Assembly (NCBI RefSeq): GCF_028198145.1
Contig: NZ_CP116338.1
Span: forward strand, 806,001-870,000
Origin: Microbacterium sp. nov. GSS16
Lineage (GTDB): Bacteria; Actinomycetota; Actinomycetes; Actinomycetales; Microbacteriaceae
Length of the DNA stretch: 64,000 nucleotides
Direction of reading: 5' to 3'
Part shown: positions 7,990 to 16,919 of the stretch, piece by piece
How the letters are laid out: the number at the start of each line of letters is the position of its first letter
Position numbering within the stretch: the stretch's first letter is position 1
Program-made: the position numbers and the translations under genes
The notes under the pieces: generated by a model
What the model saw: the letters and a program-made list of their open reading frames with translations, nothing else
What the model was told of the DNA's origin: nothing
Database searches by the model: none

Positions 7990-9048
7990 ATGGATGCCGC
8001 ACGTTTCGGCGTCGAAGAGGAATTCCTGCTGCTCGACGAGTCGGCGCTCGTCCCCCTGTCGGGCAGCGGCATCGTCGAGCGGGTGAAGGGGCCGGCACCG
8101 GGCGGGGGCACCATCACCTCCGAATACCTCACGTGCCAGTTCGAGTGCGCCACCGATCCGGTGCGCACACGGGAGGAGGCCGGGTCGCAGCTCGCCGACA
8201 TGCGACGGATGCTCGCCGAGCTGGCACCCGAACATGCGCTGGTCGCCGCCACCGGCGCTCCGCTCGCGCAGTGGAACGCGCCGCTGATCTCGGCATCGAA
8301 GCACTACGACGACGTGTCGACGCTGCTGGGTCAGCTCACCAGGCAGCATGCCGTGAACGGCCTGCACGTGCACGTCGAAGTGCTCGGCGATGAAGAGCGG
8401 GTGCGCGCCCTGCGTCGTGTGCGCGCCTGGCTCCCGGTGCTGCTCGCGCTCAGTGCCAACTCGCCGTTCACGTACGGAGTGGCGTCCGGGCTGGCGAGCT
8501 GGCGCAGCGTTCTCATCCGGCGCCTGCCGGTGTCATGGGCACCACCTGCCTTCCACGACGCCGACGAGTACCACCGCACGGTCGATCGGATGGTCGCGGT
8601 CGGGTTGCTCCCCTCGCGCGGATCGACGTCGTGGGCCGTACGTCTGTCGGAGCGGTTCGACACGGTCGAGGCCAGGGTCGCCGACGCTCAGCTGCGCGTC
8701 GACGATGCGCTGCTGCAGGCGTCGCTGACCCGCGCGATCGCCGTGGCCGACGACCTGCCGGATGTTGCGCCACCGGCCGCTGAGCTGGATGCGGCACTGT
8801 GGCTGGCCGCGCGCCACGGAATGGATGCCAGGCTGTTCACGCCCGAGGGCGAGATCGAAGACGCGTGGACCGCGACCCGGCGGATGCTCGACGCCATTCG
8901 CCCTGCACTCGCCGCCATCGGCGACGAGGCCTTCGTCGACGACCAACTGGGCCGCCTGCGCGCGGAGGGGACCGGATCGCAGCGGCAGCTTCGCGCCTAT
9001 CGGACGGGTGGCGTGCAGGCACTGGCGGAACTGTACCGCCGGTGGTGA
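7990..9048 (+). CDS. Carboxylate-amine ligase, GCS2/YbdK family
   Basis: 352 residues of the glutamate-cysteine ligase type 2 family. The N-terminal GVEEEFLLLD motif holds glutamates that bind metal-ATP. HVHVEVLGDEERV and LPVLLALSANSPF are also typical. These enzymes join glutamate to an amine (cysteine in glutathione or mycothiol-like routes); YbdK members have weak activity and an uncertain substrate. A GAGGAG ribosome site precedes the ATG. Confidence 0.85.
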   Translation: MDAARFGVEEEFLLLDESALVPLSGSGIVERVKGPAPGGGTITSEYLTCQFECATDPVRTREEAGSQLADMRRMLAELAPEHALVAATGAPLAQWNAPLISASKHYDDVSTLLGQLTRQHAVNGLHVHVEVLGDEERVRALRRVRAWLPVLLALSANSPFTYGVASGLASWRSVLIRRLPVSWAPPAFHDADEYHRTVDRMVAVGLLPSRGSTSWAVRLSERFDTVEARVADAQLRVDDALLQASLTRAIAVADDLPDVAPPAAELDAALWLAARHGMDARLFTPEGEIEDAWTATRRMLDAIRPALAAIGDEAFVDDQLGRLRAEGTGSQRQLRAYRTGGVQALAELYRRW

Positions 9049-9124
9049 GCGGCGACACCGGCGGCGAGCAGCAGACGGCATCAGCCGCGGACTCGAATCG
9101 TCACGCCTCGATGCGTCGGCGGTT

Positions 9125-9130
9125 TATCAT
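9125..9130 (+). promoter_or_regulatory. -10 element of the first DUF7882 gene
   Basis: TATCAT, five bases before the ATG at 9136, giving a leaderless or nearly leaderless message. Confidence 0.4.
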
Positions 9131-9135
9131 CCAGT

Positions 9136-9456
9136 ATGGGAAGACTGAAGTACGACAGCACCGAGCCGCCGATCGCCATCGACGACGAGACGCTCGTGCA
9201 TCTGAAGATCGTCATCGGCACCAAGCTGCGCCGCAACGAGAGCTTCCTGCTGACCTGGCTGCGCGGTGACGAGGCGCAGGACGCCCGGACCACCATCTGG
9301 GTGCATCCGGCCATTCCGCTGCAGTTCGGCTTCGACGCCGCCGTCCTCCCGCCGGTCGCGCCAGAGCGGATCACCACCATCATGACGTCGCTGAACGCCT
9401 CCGGCGAACTCGTGCTCGACGAGTATCTCTCGACCAGCTCATCCGATCGGGCGTGA
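9136..9456 (+). CDS. DUF7882-family protein, copy 1
   Basis: 106 residues, soluble, no signal peptide. The function is unknown; the family is, to my knowledge, largely restricted to Microbacteriaceae and relatives. Shared features with the second copy at 23945-24256 are an acidic DDETLVHLK start, the block KLRRNESFLLTW, WVHPAIPLQFGFD and a variable acidic C terminus. It stands alone before a bidirectional terminator. The DUF name is from memory of annotation style; the paralogy is seen directly. Confidence 0.75.
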   Translation: MGRLKYDSTEPPIAIDDETLVHLKIVIGTKLRRNESFLLTWLRGDEAQDARTTIWVHPAIPLQFGFDAAVLPPVAPERITTIMTSLNASGELVLDEYLSTSSSDRA

Positions 9457-9481
9457 AGTCTTTCTCATCCGCTGCGGACGG

Positions 9482-9522
9482 ATACGGCGAAGGCCCCGGA
9501 TGACCCGGGGCCTTCGCCGTAT
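9482..9522. terminator. Bidirectional terminator between DUF7882 and tRNA-Leu
   Basis: Perfect 18-bp stem (ATACGGCGAAGGCCCCGG and its complement) with a five-base loop, between two convergent genes. Confidence 0.85.
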
Positions 9523-9528
9523 TTCTGG

Positions 9529-9615
9529 TGGTGCGCGAGGGGGGACTTGAACCCCCACGCCCTTGCGAGCACTGGCACCTGAAGCCAGCGCGTCTACCTA
9601 TTCCGCCACTCGCGC
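9529..9615 (-). tRNA. tRNA-Leu (CAG)
   Basis: 87 bases including an encoded CCA. The acceptor stem is GCGCGAG/CTCGCGC, the anticodon loop is TTCAGGT with anticodon CAG, there is a long class II variable arm, and the T loop is GTTCAAGTC. It reads Leu codon CUG, the main Leu codon at this GC. Confidence 0.95.
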
Positions 9616-9716
9616 ATCGTCTCGTTCCGAAGAACTCAACCTCGAAAGGCTATCACGATGACGGGTGTGCTTCGAACCGGCACTACCCGGAGAGGCGGTT
9701 ATCCAGCCCGCCTGAC

Positions 9717-9722
9717 TACGAT
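9717..9722 (+). promoter_or_regulatory. Probable -10 element of the fhaA-pknB cluster
   Basis: TACGAT about 33 bases before the fhaA GTG. No convincing -35 is visible. Confidence 0.35.
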
Positions 9723-9754
9723 GGCCCTACCGGTCGGCATGCCAGAGGAACCTC

Positions 9755-10477
9755 GTGGGATTACTTGACAGCTTTGAGAAGGGTCTGGAACGCGCTGTGA
9801 ACAGCGCGTTCGCCAAGACCTTCCGCAGCGGCATCCAGCCCGTCGAGATCGCCTCGGCGCTGCGGCGCGAGGCGGACACGAACGCGGCTGTGGTCAGCCG
9901 CGACCGCATCATCACGCCCAGCGACTACCTCGTGCGGCTCAGCCCCGACGACCACCAGCGCATGCGCGGGCTCGGCCGCGCGCTGCACGAAGAGCTCTTC
10001 GCGCTGATGACGAAGCACGCGAAGACGCAGGGGTACAGCTTCGCCGGCCCGCTGCACATCTCGATGGAGGCCGACGAGAGCGTCGCCACGGGCATCGTGC
10101 GGGTGAACTCCTCGTCTGTCGAGAGCACGGTCGAGTGGCAGGGCGTCGTCGAGATCGACGGCCGCCGGCATCCGCTCACCAACGCCCGCACGGTGATCGG
10201 CCGTGGCGGCGATGCCGACATCACCATCTCGGATGCCGGGTCCAGTCGCCGGCACGCCGAGATCCTCTGGGACGGCGAGCGCGGGATGCTGCGCGACCTG
10301 GGCTCGACGAACGGCACCAAGGTCGACGGGCAGAAGATCCGCGAGACCGCGCTCACGCCCGGCACGTCGTTCACGATCGGCCGCACGGAGCTGACCTTCC
10401 AGGTCGTGCCGGTCAGCCCTTCGACAGGCTCAGGGACCCACCCAGGCTCAGGGACGCAGAGGGGAACATCTCGATGA
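9755..10477 (+). CDS. fhaA: FhaA: DUF3662 and FHA domain protein
   Basis: 240 residues, GTG start. Residues 1-115 form the DUF3662 domain; residues about 140-217 form a forkhead-associated domain with IGRGGDADI, SRRHAEI and GSTNG, the loops that bind phosphothreonine. In mycobacteria FhaA is a PknB substrate that binds MurJ and the cell-wall machinery. It is first in the fhaA-fhaB-pstP-rodA-pbpA-pknA-pknB run and overlaps fhaB by four bases. Its last 20 residues (SPSTGSGTHPGSGT...) are encoded by a dispersed repeat and are low complexity. Confidence 0.92.
   Translation: MGLLDSFEKGLERAVNSAFAKTFRSGIQPVEIASALRREADTNAAVVSRDRIITPSDYLVRLSPDDHQRMRGLGRALHEELFALMTKHAKTQGYSFAGPLHISMEADESVATGIVRVNSSSVESTVEWQGVVEIDGRRHPLTNARTVIGRGGDADITISDAGSSRRHAEILWDGERGMLRDLGSTNGTKVDGQKIRETALTPGTSFTIGRTELTFQVVPVSPSTGSGTHPGSGTQRGTSR
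10414..10459 (+). repeat. Dispersed repeat (CGACAGGCTCAGGGACC family), in-frame in fhaA
   Basis: One full copy plus a partial second copy (CCAGGCTCAGGGACGCAG) at the 3' end of fhaA. Related copies lie in pknB (17158-17180) and dciA (36948-36969). Confidence 0.65.
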
Positions 10478-10965
10478 GCGAACTCGTGCTCCTGCTGCTG
10501 CGCATCGGCTTCCTGGTGCTGCTGTGGTTCTTCGTGTTCGGCGTCGTCTACTCGCTGCGCGCAGACCTGTTCGGCGTCCGGGTGCGCAAGATGCCCGCGG
10601 GTGAGGCGGCCGCCCTTCCCGCCCCCTCCCCCGCCCCCAAGCCGGTGAAGGAGCCCTCGAACGGGCGCGTGCCGACCCACCTGATCATCACGTCGGGCCC
10701 GAAAACCGGACTCGAGGTGCCGCTGGGCTCGGCGGATTCGCTGTCGATCGGCCGCTCCAGTGAGTCGGGCCTGGTGATCCGCGACGACTACACCTCGAGC
10801 CACCACGCGCGGCTGTCGAGGCGCGGCGACATCTGGACGATCCAGGATCTCGACTCCACCAACGGCACCTACCTCGACGGGCGACGCCTCGGCGACAAGC
10901 CCCTGCAGGTGTCGATCGGCACACCCATCAAGGTGGGCGCCACGACCTTCGAGCTGCGATCGTAA
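10474..10965 (+). CDS. fhaB: FhaB (FipA): membrane-anchored FHA domain protein
   Basis: 163 residues. A single membrane segment (about residues 4-28) is followed by a proline-rich linker and an FHA domain (about 68-161) with SIGRSSESGL, SSHHARL and DSTNGTYLDG. The mycobacterial homologue FipA binds phosphorylated FtsZ and FtsQ at the septum and is controlled by the kinases downstream. The start ATG overlaps the fhaA stop (ATGA). Confidence 0.92.
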   Translation: MSELVLLLLRIGFLVLLWFFVFGVVYSLRADLFGVRVRKMPAGEAAALPAPSPAPKPVKEPSNGRVPTHLIITSGPKTGLEVPLGSADSLSIGRSSESGLVIRDDYTSSHHARLSRRGDIWTIQDLDSTNGTYLDGRRLGDKPLQVSIGTPIKVGATTFELRS

Positions 10966-10979
10966 GGCCCCGCACCGAG

Positions 10980-12272
10980 ATGGTCTTCGAGGGCTCCAGC
11001 GCAGCGATCTCCCACACCGGGAAGGTCCGCTCCAACAACCAGGACTCCGGATACTCCGGCGCCAACCTGTTCGTCGTCGCGGACGGCATGGGCGGCCACG
11101 CCGGCGGAGACGTCGCCTCGACGCTGGCCATCGCGCGCATGGAGCCGCTCGACCACGCCTACGCCAGCACCGACGACGCGCAGGCCGAGCTGCAGGCGGC
11201 CGCCACCACCGCGGCCGCCGACCTCGTGCAGGCCTCGAAGGAGCGACCGGAGCTCGCCGGCCTCGGCACCACGCTGTGCGCGGTCGTGATGGTCGACGAC
11301 CATGCGGTCATCGGGCACATCGGCGACTCGCGCATCTATCTGTACCGTGACGACGCCCTCACACAGATCACCACCGACCACACCTTCGTGCAGCGTCTGG
11401 TCGACTCGGGCCGCATCACGGTCGAAGAGGCCCGCTACCACCCGCGCCGCTCGGTGCTCATGCGCGTGCTCAGCGACATGGACATCGCCCCCGACCTCGA
11501 CATGTTCGTCATGCCGACCAGGCCCGGCGACCGCTGGCTGCTGTGCTCCGACGGGCTGTCCGGCGTCGTCGACGACGAGCACATCACGAAGGCGATGCGA
11601 CTCGGCCTCGCCCCGGGGCGCACGGCCGACAACCTGCTCAAGCAGGCACTCGACGGCGGCGCTCCCGACAATGTCACGATCGTTCTCGTCGACGTGGGCG
11701 GTGCGCATCCGCTCTCGTCGGGCACCCCGACCATCGTCGGCGCCGCGTCGAACCCGTCCGAGCTGCCGGTGCCGGCACCGCGGCCCTCGCTCACCGGCTG
11801 GCTGCACCCTGTGCTGCAGGCCGCGAACGAGCCCAGCCACTTCGAGCCCGACTCCGATGACTTCTTCGAGGAGATCATCGAGGAGGATCGGCGTCGTGCG
11901 CGCCGGCGCCGCTTGGCGTGGCTGTTCGCGCTGTTCCTCGCCGTTCTCGCCCTCGTCGGCGCCGGATTCCTCGCCTACAACTGGACGCAGACGCGGTACT
12001 TCGTCGGAGCCGACGACGACAGCGTCGTCATCTACCGCGGCGTGCAGCAGAGCATCGGTCCGTTCTCGCTGTCGACAGAGGTGAAGGACACGGGCATCCT
12101 GCTCGCCGACCTGCAGTCGTACCAGCGCTCGTCGGTCGAGCGGACCATCAATGCCCGCTCGCTCGCCGACGCCGAGGCGATCACCGATCGCCTCGCGAAG
12201 ATGGTGCTGCCCGCTGAGCCGCCGCAGCCCTCGCCCACCCCCACCCCGACCACGGAGGTGCCGACGCCATGA
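10980..12272 (+). CDS. pstP: PP2C-family Ser/Thr phosphatase PstP
   Basis: 430 residues. The cytosolic catalytic domain (about 1-240) has the PP2C metal-binding motifs VRSNNQD, VADGMGGHAGGD, HIGDSR, CSDGLSG and APDNVT. One membrane helix at about 313-333 precedes an extracytoplasmic tail ending in Pro/Thr repeats. It removes phosphate from proteins phosphorylated by PknA and PknB, including FHA proteins. It overlaps rodA by four bases (ATGA), so the two are translationally coupled. Confidence 0.95.
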   Translation: MVFEGSSAAISHTGKVRSNNQDSGYSGANLFVVADGMGGHAGGDVASTLAIARMEPLDHAYASTDDAQAELQAAATTAAADLVQASKERPELAGLGTTLCAVVMVDDHAVIGHIGDSRIYLYRDDALTQITTDHTFVQRLVDSGRITVEEARYHPRRSVLMRVLSDMDIAPDLDMFVMPTRPGDRWLLCSDGLSGVVDDEHITKAMRLGLAPGRTADNLLKQALDGGAPDNVTIVLVDVGGAHPLSSGTPTIVGAASNPSELPVPAPRPSLTGWLHPVLQAANEPSHFEPDSDDFFEEIIEEDRRRARRRRLAWLFALFLAVLALVGAGFLAYNWTQTRYFVGADDDSVVIYRGVQQSIGPFSLSTEVKDTGILLADLQSYQRSSVERTINARSLADAEAITDRLAKMVLPAEPPQPSPTPTPTTEVPTP

Positions 12273-13651
12273 CCGCCGTCTCGGCCGACACCAGCGTGCT
12301 GAAGGCCCTCAAGAAGATCCGGATGCCGCAGAAGCAGCGCAACCGGGAGTTCTGGCTGCTGTTGTTCGCGGTGCTCATCTCGGGCGCATCGCTGACCCTC
12401 GTGCAGCTCGGGGCCCTCGGCACGATCGATCCGATGATCCTCGCGATCGGCGGGGGGCTCGCCGTGCTCGTGTTCGCGCTGCACGTGGTGCTGCGCGTGG
12501 TGGCATCCGACGCCGACCCGTTCGTCCTGCCCATCGCGACGGTGCTCTCCGGACTGGGCATCGCGATGATCTATCGCATCGACATCGCCAAGAAGTACAC
12601 CGGCTGGGAGATGTTCTCGACCAAGCAGCTCGCCTGGACGGCGATCTCGCTGGCCGGCGCTATCGCGATCGTCATCGCCCTGCGCAATTACCGTGTGCTC
12701 TACCGGTTCACCTACATCTCCGGCCTCGCCGGGATCGTGCTGCTGATCCTGCCCTTCATCCCCGGCCTGCGCGCCCGCGGCGTGAACGCCGACGTATGGG
12801 TGTCGATCGGCGGCATCTTCTCGTTCCAGCCCGGCGAGCTGGCGAAGATCTGCCTGGCGATCTTCTTCGCCGGGTACCTCGTCCGCACCCGCGAGAGCCT
12901 CAGCTCGGTGGGCAAGCGGGCCCTGGGCATCACCTGGCCGCGCATGCGCGAGCTCGGTCCGGTGCTCGTCGTGTGGCTGCTCTCGCTGCTGATCATCGTC
13001 ACGCAGCGCGACCTCGGCACCGGAGTGCTCATCTTCGGCATGTTCATCGCCATGCTCTACGTCGCGACGGGCAAGACCAGCTGGGTGCTCATCGGACTGG
13101 CGGGCGTCGGAGTCGGCGTGTTCCTCGCGACCCGCGTGCTCTCGTATGTGCAGGGCCGGTTCAGGAACTGGCTCGACGCGTTCAACCCCGATGTGATCTC
13201 TCAAGACGGCGGCAGCTTCCAGCTCGTCGAGGGCATCTTCGGCCTCGCCCACGGCGGCCTGATCGGCACCGGATGGGGTCAGGGACGCCCGCAGATCACG
13301 CCGCTGGCGCACAGCGACTACATCATCCCCAGCCTCGGTGAAGAGCTCGGCATCGTCGGGCTGTTCGCGATCCTCTGCCTGTACATGGTGTTCGTCAGCC
13401 GGGGTCTGCGCATCGGGATGGCAGGGCAGGACGACTTCGGCAAGCTGCTCGCCGCCGGCCTGTCGTTCACGATCGCACTGCAGGTGTTCATCATGGTCGG
13501 CGGCGTCACCCGCGTGATCCCGCTGACCGGTCTGACCACCCCGTTCCTGGCCGCCGGCGGATCGTCGCTGGTGGCCAACTGGCTCATCGTCGCCCTGCTG
13601 CTGCGCATCAGCGACGCCGTGCGCCGCCAGCCCAGGGTGGTGATCGGCTGA
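12269..13651 (+). CDS. rodA: RodA/FtsW/SpoVE-family peptidoglycan glycosyltransferase
   Basis: 460-residue SEDS protein with about ten membrane helices. Conserved family patches are QPGELAKI, ITQRDLGTGVLIF, GTGWGQGRPQ and HSDYIIPSLGEELG with the key carboxylates, and PLTGLTTPFLAAGGSS. It polymerises lipid II together with the class B PBP encoded next door. The stop and the pbpA start overlap by one base (TGATG). Confidence 0.95.
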   Translation: MTAVSADTSVLKALKKIRMPQKQRNREFWLLLFAVLISGASLTLVQLGALGTIDPMILAIGGGLAVLVFALHVVLRVVASDADPFVLPIATVLSGLGIAMIYRIDIAKKYTGWEMFSTKQLAWTAISLAGAIAIVIALRNYRVLYRFTYISGLAGIVLLILPFIPGLRARGVNADVWVSIGGIFSFQPGELAKICLAIFFAGYLVRTRESLSSVGKRALGITWPRMRELGPVLVVWLLSLLIIVTQRDLGTGVLIFGMFIAMLYVATGKTSWVLIGLAGVGVGVFLATRVLSYVQGRFRNWLDAFNPDVISQDGGSFQLVEGIFGLAHGGLIGTGWGQGRPQITPLAHSDYIIPSLGEELGIVGLFAILCLYMVFVSRGLRIGMAGQDDFGKLLAAGLSFTIALQVFIMVGGVTRVIPLTGLTTPFLAAGGSSLVANWLIVALLLRISDAVRRQPRVVIG

Positions 13652-15105
13652 TGACCAGAGAATTGAGACGTCTGAGCTTCGTGATCCTCGCGATGTTCCT
13701 GTCGCTGTTCGCCGCGACGAGCTGGATCCAGGTGGTCGACGCCGACCGCCTGGCGCAGAATCCCGCGAACACGCGCACGCGACTGGACAGCTACCAGATC
13801 CAGCGCGGATCGATCATCGTCGACGGCACCGCCATCGCCACCTCGGTGGCGGCCGACGACCGCTACCAGTACCAGCGGGTGTACAGCGATCCGGCACTGT
13901 GGGCGCCGATCACCGGCTACTACAACCCCGTGCTCGACTCGCGGACGGGCATCGAGCGCGCCCTCAACTCCGACCTGTCGGGAACCGGTTCCAACGCGTT
14001 CTTCGGCGAGATCGAGCGCATCCTCTCCGGCCAGCCGCAGCAGGGTCTCAGCGTCGAGCTGACCATGGACCCGCGTGCGCAGAAGGCGGCGTACGACGCG
14101 ATGCAGGGCCTGCAAGGCGCCGTCGTGGCCATCGAGCCGGCGACCGGCCGCGTGCTCGCGATGGTCTCGACCCCCGGGTTCGACACGAACGCCCTCGCCG
14201 CGCACGACCCGGATGCCGTGGAGGCCGAGTACGACCGCCTGGCGGCCGATCCCAGCAAGCCGCTGTACAACCGCGCCATCGGCGGCAACCTGAACCCGCC
14301 CGGCTCCACGTTCAAGGTCGTCGTGGCGGCCGCGGCCCTGGCATCCGGTGAGTGGACCCTCGACTCGACCTTCCCCAATCCCGCCCGCTACACGCTGCCC
14401 GGCACCACCACCACCGTCTCGAACGCCTGGGGCGGCGCCTGCGGCGACGGCGAGACCACCACCCTGGCGCAGGCGCTGAAGCTCAGCTGCAACATCCCGA
14501 TGGCCGAGCTCGCCGTCGAGCTCGGCGACAAGCGCATCCGCGAGATGGCCGAGAAGTTCGGTTTCAACACCGACCTCGAGATCCCGCTGGCCGTCACGCC
14601 GTCGAGCTATCCGTCGGGGCTCAGCGACGACGCGACCGGCCTCACCGGCTTCGGTCAGGGCAAGGTCACCGCGACTCCGCTGACGATCGCGATGGTCGCC
14701 GCCGGAGTGGCCAATGACGGCACGGTGATGAAGCCGCGGATGGTGGATGCCGTGATCGGCGACGACTTCGCCGTGCACAGGCAGTTCGACGATGAGGCGT
14801 TCGCGCAGGCTCTCGACCCCGAGACGGCCGACGCGCTGACCGCGGTGCTGGTCGAGGGCGTCGAGTCGGGCGCCGCGACGGGTGCAAGAATAGACGGCGT
14901 CGATGTCGCCGGGAAGACGGGCACGGCGGAGAACGGCGGCAAGCCGTACACGCTGTGGTTCACAGGATTCGCGCCTGCGGAGGATCCGCAGGTCGCGGTG
15001 GCAGTCGTCGTCGAAGACGGCGGTGGAAGAGGCACATCGGGCAGCGGCAACGCGATCGCCGCTCCGATTGCCAAGAAGGTCATAGAGGCGGTGCTGGGCA
15101 GATGA
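13651..15105 (+). CDS. pbpA: Penicillin-binding protein PbpA (class B transpeptidase)
   Basis: 484 residues. An N-terminal membrane anchor ([17 protein letters not shown]) is followed by a dimerisation domain and a transpeptidase domain with active Ser219 and Lys222 (STFK), Ser279-Cys-Asn281 (SCN) and Lys422-Thr-Gly (KTG). It cross-links peptidoglycan as partner of the SEDS protein RodA. Size and neighbourhood match mycobacterial PbpA. It overlaps pknA by four bases. Confidence 0.95.
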   Translation: MTRELRRLSFVILAMFLSLFAATSWIQVVDADRLAQNPANTRTRLDSYQIQRGSIIVDGTAIATSVAADDRYQYQRVYSDPALWAPITGYYNPVLDSRTGIERALNSDLSGTGSNAFFGEIERILSGQPQQGLSVELTMDPRAQKAAYDAMQGLQGAVVAIEPATGRVLAMVSTPGFDTNALAAHDPDAVEAEYDRLAADPSKPLYNRAIGGNLNPPGSTFKVVVAAAALASGEWTLDSTFPNPARYTLPGTTTTVSNAWGGACGDGETTTLAQALKLSCNIPMAELAVELGDKRIREMAEKFGFNTDLEIPLAVTPSSYPSGLSDDATGLTGFGQGKVTATPLTIAMVAAGVANDGTVMKPRMVDAVIGDDFAVHRQFDDEAFAQALDPETADALTAVLVEGVESGAATGARIDGVDVAGKTGTAENGGKPYTLWFTGFAPAEDPQVAVAVVVEDGGGRGTSGSGNAIAAPIAKKVIEAVLGR

Positions 15106-16880
15106 GGCCGACGCAGGGTGTGTCGTTCGGAGGACGCTACGAGCTGTTGTCGCGGATTGCGATCGGCGGCATGGGCGAGGTGTGGGAGGCGACCGATCAC
15201 GTGATCGGTCGCACCGTCGCCATCAAGATCCTCAAGGACGAGTACATGGGCGATCCGGGCTTCCTCGAGCGCTTCCGCGCCGAAGCCCGTCACGCCGCTC
15301 TCGTCAACCACGAGGGCATCGCCAGCGTGTTCGACTATGGCGAGGAGAACGGCTCGGCCTTCCTCGTCATGGAGCTCGTGCCCGGCGAGGCGCTGTCGAC
15401 CATCCTCGAGCGCGACGGTGCGCTGAGTGCCGACAAGACCCTCGACATCGTGGCGCAGACGGCCTCGGCGCTGCAGGCGGCGCACGCGGCCGGTCTCGTG
15501 CACCGCGACATCAAGCCCGGCAACCTGCTGATCACTCCCGACGGGCGGGTGAAGATCACCGACTTCGGCATCGCGCGCATCGCCGACCAGGTGCCGCTGA
15601 CCGCGACCGGTCAGGTGATGGGCACCGTGCAGTACCTGTCTCCCGAGCAGGCCTCGGGGCACGCGGCGTCGCCCGCGACCGACGTGTACTCGCTCGGCAT
15701 CGTCGCGTACGAGTGCCTTGCGGGCAAGCGGCCGTTCACCGGCGAGTCGCAGGTGGCCATCGCCATGGCGCAGATCAACGAGCAGCCGCCGCCGCTGCCC
15801 GACTCGGTGCCGGTGCCCGTGCGCAACCTCGTGATGGCGATGATCGCCAAGAAGCCGGCCGACCGCCCGTCGTCGGCGGCGACCGTTTCGCGCGCAGCGC
15901 AGGCGCTGCGTCGCGGCGACCTGAACTCGGCGGCGATCGCCGTGCCTGCCATCGCCGGAGCCGGTGTGGCGGATGCCGACGACGCCACGCGCATCCTGAC
16001 CGGGATGGGCGGCGAGGAGGCCACGCGCATCCTGCCGACCACCGCGCAGCTGCCCTCCGGTGCCGCCGTCGCCTCGACGACGACCACCGAGCCGGAGGAG
16101 CAGAAGAAGCGCAAGCGCAGCCCGTGGACGTGGCCGCTGATCGCCCTGATCGCGCTGCTCGTGCTCGTGCTCGGCGGCACGCTGATCGCCATGCTGAGCA
16201 ATGAGGACGAGGCTCAACCCGCTTCGTCGTCGTCTGCGCCCGCCAAGCCGAAGCCCAAACCGAGTTCGGCCACTCCGAGCGCACCCGAGAAGGCTCTCGT
16301 CAATGTCGGCGACCTCGCTCTCGTCGACCGCCCCTGCGACGAGGCGAAGCAGGTGCTGGTCGACGCCGGCCTGCAGGGCGAGTGCGTCGCGGGCAACACC
16401 GCCGCCCCCTCCCCCGACCGCGAGGGCTGGGTGCAGAGCGTCAGCGAGTCGGGCAACGTCGAAGAGGGCACTCTGATCACCCTCACGACGTACAAGGCCG
16501 CGGTGAGCATCCCGGCCCCGTCGTCTGCGCCGAGCCTCAGCGGCACGCCCACCACTGGCGCGACGGTCACGCTGAACTGGACGAACTTCGAGTGCCCGTC
16601 CGGTGTGCCGGCGCTGTCGGCGTACGAGGTCAAGCTCACCAACGCGACCTTCGACGACGGCAACGCGGATCGTACGTTCGCTCGTGGGCAGCTCAGCGCC
16701 CCCATCACGATCACGGGCACCCCGGGCGCGACGGTGACGGCCAGCTACGTGGCTTACTGCGGAAACGACATGCCCTCCCCGCGCTCCCCGCAGATGGAGA
16801 AGCAGATCCAGGCGGCCGCAACGCCGACCCCGCCCGCCGGCGAGGGTGGCGACGCCGAGGGCTCAGCTCCCACGCAGTAA
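15102..16880 (+). CDS. pknA: Ser/Thr protein kinase PknA
   Basis: 592 residues. The kinase domain (about 10-270) is complete: glycine loop [37 protein letters not shown] juxtamembrane linker leads to one membrane helix (about 341-366). The outer part has a PASTA-like segment ([18 protein letters not shown]) and a beta-sandwich resembling fibronectin type III (about 470-570) with several cysteines, then an acidic tail. Many PknA proteins lack such an outer domain. It probably controls growth and division proteins encoded nearby. Confidence 0.92.
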   Translation: MRPTQGVSFGGRYELLSRIAIGGMGEVWEATDHVIGRTVAIKILKDEYMGDPGFLERFRAEARHAALVNHEGIASVFDYGEENGSAFLVMELVPGEALSTILERDGALSADKTLDIVAQTASALQAAHAAGLVHRDIKPGNLLITPDGRVKITDFGIARIADQVPLTATGQVMGTVQYLSPEQASGHAASPATDVYSLGIVAYECLAGKRPFTGESQVAIAMAQINEQPPPLPDSVPVPVRNLVMAMIAKKPADRPSSAATVSRAAQALRRGDLNSAAIAVPAIAGAGVADADDATRILTGMGGEEATRILPTTAQLPSGAAVASTTTTEPEEQKKRKRSPWTWPLIALIALLVLVLGGTLIAMLSNEDEAQPASSSSAPAKPKPKPSSATPSAPEKALVNVGDLALVDRPCDEAKQVLVDAGLQGECVAGNTAAPSPDREGWVQSVSESGNVEEGTLITLTTYKAAVSIPAPSSAPSLSGTPTTGATVTLNWTNFECPSGVPALSAYEVKLTNATFDDGNADRTFARGQLSAPITITGTPGATVTASYVAYCGNDMPSPRSPQMEKQIQAAATPTPPAGEGGDAEGSAPTQ

Positions 16881-16919
16881 TCTGGGGAGATCGTCGGAGA
16901 GGTCTGAGGGGAGTCGTCT

